64,000 bases of DNA from Haematobia irritans (taxonomy: Eukaryota; Arthropoda; Insecta; Diptera; Muscidae), in contig NC_134400.1 of the NCBI RefSeq assembly GCF_050003625.1, forward strand, positions 224,418,085 to 224,482,084. The letters are read 5' to 3'. Below are positions 56,578-64,000 of the stretch, in pieces (the first letter of the stretch is position 1; each line of letters begins with the position of its first letter). The notes under the pieces were generated by a model. The model made no database searches, was not told where the DNA came from, and saw only the letters and a program-made list of their open reading frames with translations. A program made the translations under genes and the position numbers.

Positions 56578-58253
56578 AACAAGTAAGGAAAGTCTAAAGT
56601 CGAGCGGGGCCGACTATATTATACCCTGCACCACTTTGTAGATCTAAATTTTCGATACCATCCGTCAAATGTGTTGGGGGCTATATATTTAAAGGTTTGT
56701 CCCAAATACATACATTTAAATATCACTCGATCTGGACAGAATTTGATAGATTTCTACAAAATCTATAGACTCAAAATTTAAGTCGGCTAATGCACTAGGG
56801 TGGAACACAATGTTAGTAAAAAAATATGGGAAACATTTAAATCTGAAGCAATTTTAAGGAAACTTCGAAAAAGTTTATGATTTATCGCTCGATATATATG
56901 TATTAGAAGTTTAGGAAAATTAAAGTCATTTTTACAACTTTTCGACTAAGCAGTGGCGATTTTACAAGGAAAATGTTGGTATTTTGACAATTTTTGTCGA
57001 AATCAGAAAAACATATATATGGGAGCTATATCCAAATCTGAACCGATTTCAACCAAATTTGGCACGCATTGCTACAATGCTAATTCTACTCCCTGTGCAA
57101 AATGTCAAATCGGAGCAAAAAATTGGCCTCTGTGGTCATATGAGTGTAAATCGGGCGAAAGCTATATATGGGAGCTATATCTAAATCTGAACCGATTTCA
57201 ATAAAATTTGGCACACTTAACTACACTACTAATTGTACTCCTAGTGCAAAATTTCAACCAAATTGGGCCAAAACTCTGGCTTCTAGGACCATATTAGTCC
57301 ATATGGGGCGAAAGATATATATGGAAGCTATATATAAATCTGAACCGATTTCAATCAAATTTTGCACACTTAACTGCATTACTAATTGTACTCCTAGTGC
57401 AAAATTTCAACCAAATTGGGCCAAAACTCTGGCTATTAGAACCATATTAGTCCATATCGGGCGAAAGATATATATAGGAGCTATATCTAAATCTGAACCG
57501 ATTTCAATCACATTTTGCACACTTAACTGCATTACTAATTGTACTCCTAGTGCAAAATTTCAACCAAATTGGGCCAAAACTCTGGCTTCTAGGACCATAT
57601 TAGTCCATATGGGGCGAAAGATATATATGGAAGCTATATCTAAATCTGAATCGATTTCAACCAATTTGGCACGCATAGCTACAATGCTAAATCTACTCCC
57701 TGTGCAAAATTTCAACCAAATTGGGTCAAAACTCTGGCTTTTAGGACCATATTAGTCCATATCGGGCGAAAGATATATATGGGAGCTATATCTAAATCTG
57801 AACCGATTTCAATCAAATTTTGCACACTTGACTATCAAATTTTGCACACTTGACTAAGTGTTATGTTTGTACAAAATTTCAAGCAAATCGGTATAAAACT
57901 CTGGCTGCTGGGTCCATATTAGTGCATATCGGGCGAAAGATATATATTGGAGCTATATCTAAATCTGAACCGATTTCTTCCAATAGGGTTCTATTCTGAC
58001 TCAAATTAGGAACATGTGCCAAATTTGAAGGCAATTGGACTTAAATTGCGACCTAGACTTTGATCACAAAAATGTGTTCGCAGACAGACGAACGGACGGA
58101 TGGACAGACGGACATGGTTATATCGACTCAGGGACCCACCCTGAGCATTATTGCCAAAGACACCATGTGTCTATCTCGTCTCCTTCTGGGTGTTACAAAC
58201 ATATGCATTAACTTATAATACCCTGTTCCACAGTGTGGCGCAGGGTATAAAAA
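56578..58253 (+). mobile_element. Helentron/DINE-like element F, copy 4
   Basis: AACAAGTAAGGAAAGTCTAA, hairpin AGTCGAGCGGGGCCGACT, TATACCCTGCACCACTTTG, unique region, about six modules (57020-57960), GACG tract (58083-58112), core and CAGTGTGGCGCAGGGTATAA. The 195-aa frame at 57168-57755 follows the modules. Confidence 0.85.
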
Positions 58254-59178
58254 TATGAACCAATTCCGAGGCAACTTCGCAAAAGTATATTTATGATTTA
58301 TCGGTCAATAGATACGTATTAGAAATAAAGGAAAGTTTGAGTTTTCGACTTAACAGTGGCGATTTTATAAGGAAAATGTGGGTATTTTGGGCATTTTTGA
58401 CCAAATCGGAAAAGCATATATATGGAAGCTATATATAGAAATCTGAACCGATTTCAACAAAATTTGACATGCATACTTAATATTTTAATTCTACTCCCTG
58501 TGCAAAATTTCATGTAAATCGGACTACAACTTTGAACTCTGTGGTCATATGACGGAAAATCGGGCGAAAGATATATTTGGGAGCTATATCTAAATCTGAA
58601 CCCATTCCAATAAAATTTAGCACACTTGAATACACTACTAATTGTACTCCTAGTGCAAAATTTCAACCAAATTGGGCTAAAACTCTGGCTTCTGGGGCCA
58701 TATAAGTCTATATCGGGCGAAAGATGTATATGAGAGCTATATCTCAATCTGAATCGATTTCAATCAAATTTGCACATTTGACAACACGGCCAAGTGTTAT
58801 GTTTGTGCAAAATTTCAAGCAAATCAGGGTAAAACTCTGGCTTCTGGGTCCATATAAGTGCATATCGGGCGAAAGATATATATGGGAGCTATATCTAAAT
58901 CTGAACCGATTTCTTCCAAAATCAATAGGGGACCCAAAACAGGAACTTGTGCCAAATTTGAAGGCGATTGGACTTAAACTGCGACCTAGACTTTGATCAC
59001 AAAAATGTGTTCACAGACAGACGGACGGATGGACGGATATGGCTAGATCGACTCAGGGACCTACCCTGAGCATTATTGCCAAAGACACCATGTGTCTATT
59101 TCGTCTCCTTCTGGGTATTGCAAACATATGCACTAACTTATAATACCCTGTTTCACAGTGTGGCGCAGGGTATAAAAA
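58254..59178 (+). mobile_element. Helentron/DINE-like element F, copy 5 (5'-truncated, tandem)
   Basis: Directly abuts copy 4, starts inside the unique region (CAACTTCGCAAAAGTATATT), has three or so diverged modules and a complete right end (CAGTGTGGCGCAGGGTATAA). Same head-to-tail arrangement as copies 2 and 3. Confidence 0.8.
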
Positions 59179-59246
59179 ACAATTTACTTGGATCCAAAGA
59201 TTCCTCTTCTTAAGGATTTTACCATTAATTCCCAGCCAGAGATTTA
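59173..59246. repeat. Direct repeat flanking the F4/F5 cluster, right copy
   Basis: Second copy of the 56293-56371 sequence; overlaps the A-run at the F tip. Confidence 0.85.
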
Positions 59247-60405
59247 GCTCCTTCTACAATTTTAGGAATATATCTAGCCATTCCATATTTTGATTTTTGT
59301 TTATGGGATATTTCAAAATCTTAAAAATGAATGATCACTATCATTAAATTGAACATCATAGCATTCCTATCGTGGTCCAATGATCTACACAAGAAAATAT
59401 GTAGCATATTTCTTCGAAAGTCATGCATGCATGATGGCTCCACCACCCACCTCTTCTTAGATGGAGTAAATAATTCAAAATCGTATCGAAAATATTCAAT
59501 CGCGAATGTGACGCGTTAATTTGATTGACGCATATCCGCTTTTGGTCTTTCACAACAGAAGTGCAGTATGACCAACTGAAATCAAGGTACGACAAACTAA
59601 CAATGTGAGTGGGTATGTGTCGACAACCAAAGGTCTGGCCTGGTGGTAATCGGTTCAATGAAAATAGTCATGTCGTCGTTGAAGCTAAACCGAATCGACG
59701 GTCATCCATATAATGTTCTATATGACCGCCCATTTGTCTGTCCCTCAATGCAATAGTCCGTCTTTCCGTTCTTATACGTATTTGTTTACGTATGTTTTTG
59801 AATAATCATGGATGATCTGTCCGTCTATCTGTCCTGTACTCGCCACCAGTCAGTTAGTGAGGCCAGCGATCTAGCCATAAGCTTTGTTCATTCTGATGAT
59901 CCCCAATTCGCCCGTCCATTATGAGCAAATGTCAAGCGGTAAAGACCAGCAGTGTTGCAGTACCCAAAGTCTATTTGCAATTCAGATTTGCTGGCAATTG
60001 TCATCGTTTTGAGGGTTTTATTTCTGTATATCAGTACGCTTTTTCCTCTCGACACTCTACAGTTGCTTATGGGTATATGCATTTCACTATGGTTTCGGTT
60101 ACATATGATAATGAAATATCTACAAAATATCAAGGGAATTGTGTTATTGATTACTGGATGATGGTTGGCCAAAACCGAAACAGTTAACCGTAGACAAATC
60201 TGATAGGAATGTTCTTAGACATATTTTTCATAAAAACATATGGTTATTAAGCAAACAAATTTTAAATAAAAGGAAAAGATACTGAGAGCGAAGAGCGGAG
60301 AGCGGAGAGATCTATGTTTCGTACTTTAGGAAGATATGCAAGAAAATTTATTTTGAGGTGTCTGTCAGACGACGTCGTCAGCTACAGATGGTTAAACACG
60401 CTACA
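59247..60405. other. Low-repeat stretch, possible host DNA
   Basis: No shared repeats recognised. Open frames at 59888-60187 overlap on both strands without recognisable domains. Confidence 0.4.
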
Positions 60406-60920
60406 CTGAAAAAACAGTGAACCCACCAGGAAAGATAACTTTCGATTAATTTTAGAAAATTTGGAACTTTTTTAGAAAATTTTAACTAAACGGTATTACA
60501 AGCGCTGGCATCACTCCGATATGTCAAAAATAAGTAAATGTTTTTCGGCAAATTCAAGAAAATTTATTAGACATAACTAAATTTTTTCAGTAGTTGAAGA
60601 AAATTTTGTAGTTTTAAGAGAAATCTTGGAGTTCAAAATTGCAAGAATGTCTTTAGTGACATACGAAGTTCATGATGGACACATTTTTGGTAAAATTTAC
60701 AAATTTAAAGAAATAATGAACTATTTTGTAAGAAATACGAAATTAGGAAATCTTTATACTTTATTTGTGTATAACTTTTTCCCGTTTTTTAGTTCATTTA
60801 ACTAACATACGCAAACAATTATTTGACTAAAATAAACTTTTTCCAAACATAATGATTCTATGAACTAATATAAAGTTAATATGGCTTTAGTGAAATAGAG
60901 AGTTCACTTTTTTTTGAGTG
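60406..60920 (+). mobile_element. MITE B, copy 2 (515 bp, complete)
   Basis: Starts CACTGAAAAAACAGTGAACC, ends AGTTCACTTTTTTTTGAGTG, with TA at 60404-60405 and 60921-60922. Contains GGTATTACAAGCGCTGGCAT and GACATACGAAGTTCATGATG. Confidence 0.85.
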
Positions 60921-61139
60921 TAGATTTCTTCAGGGAACAGGGTCCAGGGAACTAAGTTCGGGCATTTCCGGAAATTTCTCTTCACAACATTTTCTCTAAA
61001 ATATTATTATCAATACTACAAAAATTGCTATGTTAGTCTGATATAATACAGGCTGGTTTTATCTCCAAATGAATAATTCTACATATTTGTCCAATTATAC
61101 ATAAGCTTTCTTGGAAAAGAAGAAGAATGAATTGATGTT

Positions 61140-61720
61140 CCCAGCAAACAAAGCGTCGCCAAAAAAGTAATGAAAATGTTCTTTTTGGATCCGGAAGTGG
61201 TGCAAAATTGACGCAGAAGCGATGAATTTAACATGGGCTTGTCATAGGACGGAAGTCCTCCATTTCAACAGCCGTTGCATTGAATTTGCATCACTTCTTT
61301 AGGTGAGATCCGAATTCAATGTTTTGGATGTGATTTAAGAAATTTTGTGATATTTTGAAAAATAAATAATTTTTAAAATGTTTTAATGAGTTTAAATGCA
61401 TTCTTACGCTTATGTGGAAGGTTTGAAATTAAATATTTTAAAAAATTCGCAATTTTTCAAATAGGACTTAGCATTTTTTTTTTTTTTTGACAAAATTTAA
61501 ATGATTTGTACCATTTTATGAATTCTTACTCTGCTTTTAACCTATTTGAAACAAAACAAGTTGTAATTACCCATTAAAAATATGAAAAAACCAAGTTATA
61601 AAAAATTGAATTAAAAGAACTTCCTGGGTACTTAAAATAAAGAACATCATTGGGAGTGCATCTTCTGGAAGTGCTTATAAAGTTGTGCCTTTGGAAGAAC
61701 TTCCAAATTTTTTTGCTGGG
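61140..61720 (+). mobile_element. MITE C, copy 3 (581 bp, complete)
   Basis: CCCAGCAAACAAAGCGTCGC to AAATTTTTTTGCTGGG, flanked by TT on both sides. Uninterrupted, so it serves as the empty-site reference for the A insertion in copy 2. Confidence 0.85.
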
Positions 61721-61974
61721 TTATTAATGTATTGAAAAGAAAATGTCAAATACCAATCTTCACAAGCCTAGCTATAGATATTTCATTGCCGTCTTGAGCG
61801 AATTTCCATTGCCTTCTAGGGGAGGGAGATGAGTCAGTTTGGGTCTTATACGCTAACTGTCAGTGGAAATAACATACGAGAATTAATCTTCCCAAATTTT
61901 TAGTACCATTGGATTAATTCGGTCTTAATAGAGAAAATACATCAAATAATATATAATAAATAAATAATAATTGT

Positions 61975-62068
61975 TTGGTTTTGATGAAAGAAACTATGAA
62001 GTAAAATAATTTTAGTAAAAATATTAAATTTTTGTTTCGAAATTGTATTCCACTATTTGAATATAGTT
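61975..62068 (+). repeat. Repeat U, copy 2 (left part)
   Basis: GAAACTATGAAGTAAAATAA and CGAAATTGTATTCCACTATT match 20300-20370. The continuation (TTGAATATGGTACCATGA) appears after the SINE, at 62631-62648. Confidence 0.6.
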
Positions 62069-62629
62069 AGATTAGGTTAGTCCATTGTGATACCACAGTG
62101 GTGAACTTCTCTCTTAGCACTAAGTCCTGCCCGATTCTATATCTGATTCAATGACAAGGGCCTCCGTTTTTTAACCGAACGTCCGAACGGCGTTCCACAT
62201 TGCGATGAAACAATTGAAACACTCAGAAATGTCACCACACACAAAAAAATATTTTTTGTCTTCAATCACAAAATTAATTGATCCTATTAATTTTTAATTG
62301 AAGACTTCTTCAATCACAAAAATTATAGTATCAATTAAAAAATTAATTGAAAGTCAATTAAAAAATTAATTTATACTATTAGGTTTTGGGATGGTTTTTG
62401 TTTCAATTAAAAAATTTGTTTAATCAATTAAAATTTTAATTGAATATTTTTTAATACTCAAATAAGACTTTAATTGGAAAACTTTTCGTGAAATTTTCTT
62501 CTGTGCAGCATTAATACTCTGTTAATCTACCGATGGAAAACTTTTGGGCGTTTGGTCGAAACTGGGATTGAACTCATAACCCTTTGTATGTAAGCCGGGC
62601 ATGCTAACCATTGCACCACGGTGGTTCCC
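62069..62629 (-). repeat. tRNA-derived SINE, copy 2, holding MITE H
   Basis: TTAGTCCATTGTGATACCAC to CATTGCACCACGGTGGTTCC, the same order as 53216-53562. TTTGAATAT(A/G)G lies on both sides as target duplication. MITE H copy 3 (62235-62508) splits the body at ATGTCAC/GCATTA. Box B here is decayed (ACTGGGATTGAACTC on plus). Confidence 0.8.
62235..62508. mobile_element. MITE H, copy 3 (in SINE)
   Basis: CACACAAAAAAATATTTTTT, AATTAATTGATCC-type motifs, and a right end TTTCTTCTGTG. CA occurs on both sides when compared with the empty SINE sequence ATGTCACCAGCATT. Confidence 0.75.
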
Positions 62630-62639
62630 TTTTGAATAT

Positions 62640-62868
62640 GGTACCATGACGAAAATAGAAAACTTTACCTTGTCCGAAAACCCACGTCCTTATTTTCTTT
62701 TGAAAGTTAGAAGACAATTTTTTTTATTGAGATATATTAACGAAAATATTTATGGACAAATAAATGTCAATTTAAAGATCCAAATTAAAACAGATTCTTC
62801 AAACAAAAAATTTTTTCTTAATTACAAAAAAAGATAAACAATCCTCTAAAAATAAGTCCTAGCCTATA
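62640..62868 (+). mobile_element. MITE T, copy 3 (left part only)
   Basis: TTCTTAATTACAAAAAAAGA and AAATAAGTCCTAGCCTATA match 1015-1095. Cut off by MITE B copy 3. Confidence 0.55.
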
Positions 62869-63347
62869 CTCAAAAAAGTGAACACTATATTTCACTAAAG
62901 CCGATTTAATTTTATTTTAGTTCATGGAATTATTACGTTTTAAGAAAGTTTCCATGAATTTTTGCGTCCGATAGTTAAATTAACGAAAACAGAGGAAAAA
63001 AATTAAGCATAAAATTTAAAACTAAATTCGTGTCTCCCAGAAAATAGTTCAGAATTTCTTAAAATTTGTAAATTTTACCAATAATGCGCCCATCTTGAAC
63101 TTCGCTCTAAAGACATTTTTGCGATTTTGAACTCCAATTTTTTCCTCCAAACTACGAAATTTTATTTAATAAAAGAAAACTAGTAATTATGTCCAATAAA
63201 GTTTCTTTAATTTGTCGAAAATTATTTATTTATTTTTGTGAAGTCGGCGCGACATCTGCGTTTCTAATACAGTTTAATTAAATTTTTCTAAAATTAATCT
63301 ATTTTTCCTAAAATTAACAAAAATGTCCTTTACTGTTGGGTTCACTA
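62869..63347 (-). mobile_element. MITE B, copy 3 (cut by E)
   Basis: CTCAAAAAAGTGAACACTAT, AATGCGCCCATCTTGAACTT and CTGTTGGGTTCACTATTT: reverse of copy 2. The right tip is replaced by the start of E copy 4. Confidence 0.75.
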
Positions 63348-64000
63348 TTTTTATACCCACCACCATAGAATGGTGACGGGGGTATAATAAGTTTGTCATT
63401 CCGTTTGTAACACATCAAAATATGGATTTTCGACTATATAAAGTATATATATTCTTGATCAGGGAGAAATTCTAAGACGATATGACAATGTCCGTCTGTC
63501 TGTCTGTCTGGCTGTCTGTCTGTTGTAATCACGCTACAGTCTTCAATAATGAAGCAATCGTGCTGAAATTTTGCACAAACTCGTCTTTCGTCTGCAGGCA
63601 GGTCAAGTTCGAAGATGTGCTATATCGGTCAAGGTTTTGATATAGTCCCCATATAAACCGACCTCCCGATTTGGGGTCTTGGGCTGAAATTTTAAATCTA
63701 GAGGTATTTTATGACCATAAAGATGTATGCCAAAAATGGTGAGTATCGGTCCATGTTTTGGTATAGCCCCCATATAGACCGATCTCCCGATTTTACTTCT
63801 TGGGCTTATAGAAACCGTAGTTTTTATCCGATTTGCCTGAAATTGTAAATATTCTGGTATTTTAGGCTCACAAAAACGTGTATCGGATTAATTAAGTTTT
63901 TATCGGTCCATTTGGTAATGCCTCCATATAGACCGATTTCACTTCTTGAGAGTATAGGAGGCGCACTGATCATGAAAATTGCTTGAAACTCAATGTAAAA
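63348..64000 (-). mobile_element. Helentron/DINE-like element E, copy 4 (runs off window)
   Basis: TTTTTATACCCACCACCATA, GACGGGGGTATAATAAG, TGTC microsatellite (63490-63522), two modules and the unique block with GCACTGATCATGAAAATTGC. Continues past the window end; its AACAAG end is not visible. Confidence 0.85.

Overview
The window is eukaryotic, AT-rich, and almost entirely transposable-element (TE) sequence. The best-supported source is a muscid or other calyptrate fly. Evidence: a mariner transposase whose reading frames closely match the irritans subfamily (the group that includes Himar1 of the horn fly Haematobia irritans, compared from memory); elements with a (TA)n core followed by a GTCY microsatellite, like the mini-me/DINE-1 elements of Diptera; tRNA-derived SINEs with an AGGTTAGGTT-type tail; and candidate introns of 67-70 bp, typical of flies. 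The exact species is inference. No complete host gene, rRNA gene, functional tRNA gene or CRISPR array was found.

Most of the sequence belongs to four related element families, here called D, E, F and L. Each has a palindromic terminal block built on TATACCC, a core with TATAAAGTATATAT-like sequence, a GTCY-type microsatellite, a tandem array of a 153-bp (51-codon) module, and a GC-rich hairpin at the AACAAGTA end. The layout fits non-autonomous Helentron/DINE-1-like elements with central tandem repeats. D copies lie at 3.7-5.2, 13.9-16.1, 21.3-23.5, 24.8-29.4 (old, split) and 26.2-28.7 kb. E copies lie at 5.3-6.9, 10.9-12.2, 43.0-43.8 and 63.3 kb to the end. F copies lie at 9.8-12.4, 45.8-49.1 and 56.4-59.2 kb. 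L copies lie at 37.4-39.6 and 52.6 kb.

A second layer is cut-and-paste elements and MITEs, many with visible target-site duplications (TSDs). These include an irritans-type mariner with an internal deletion (51.4-52.4 kb), a mariner 3' end fused to an E element (43.8 kb), a 1,250-bp Tc1/mariner element with intact ends and a broken transposase (31.4-32.6 kb), a hAT-like element with a perfect 8-bp TSD (25.1-29.0 kb), and many TA-flanked palindromic MITEs. Retroelement remains are two non-LTR reverse transcriptase fragments (7.6-8.5 and 26.5-27.1 kb) and several SINE copies.

Insertions are deeply nested. MITE A sits in element C and carries element D (20.4-24.0 kb). An old D copy holds a palindromic MITE and a hAT element, which holds a younger D copy, which holds a non-LTR fragment (24.8-29.4 kb). 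These nests give a relative order of activity. Less repetitive stretches near 12.8-13.9, 16.5-18.6, 24.0-24.7, 29.7-30.6, 40.9-42.1, 44.0-45.6, 49.3-50.9, 54.2-56.2 and 59.3-60.4 kb may be intergenic or intronic host DNA. Two of them hold short two-exon open reading frames with canonical splice signals, the only host-gene candidates, both at low confidence.
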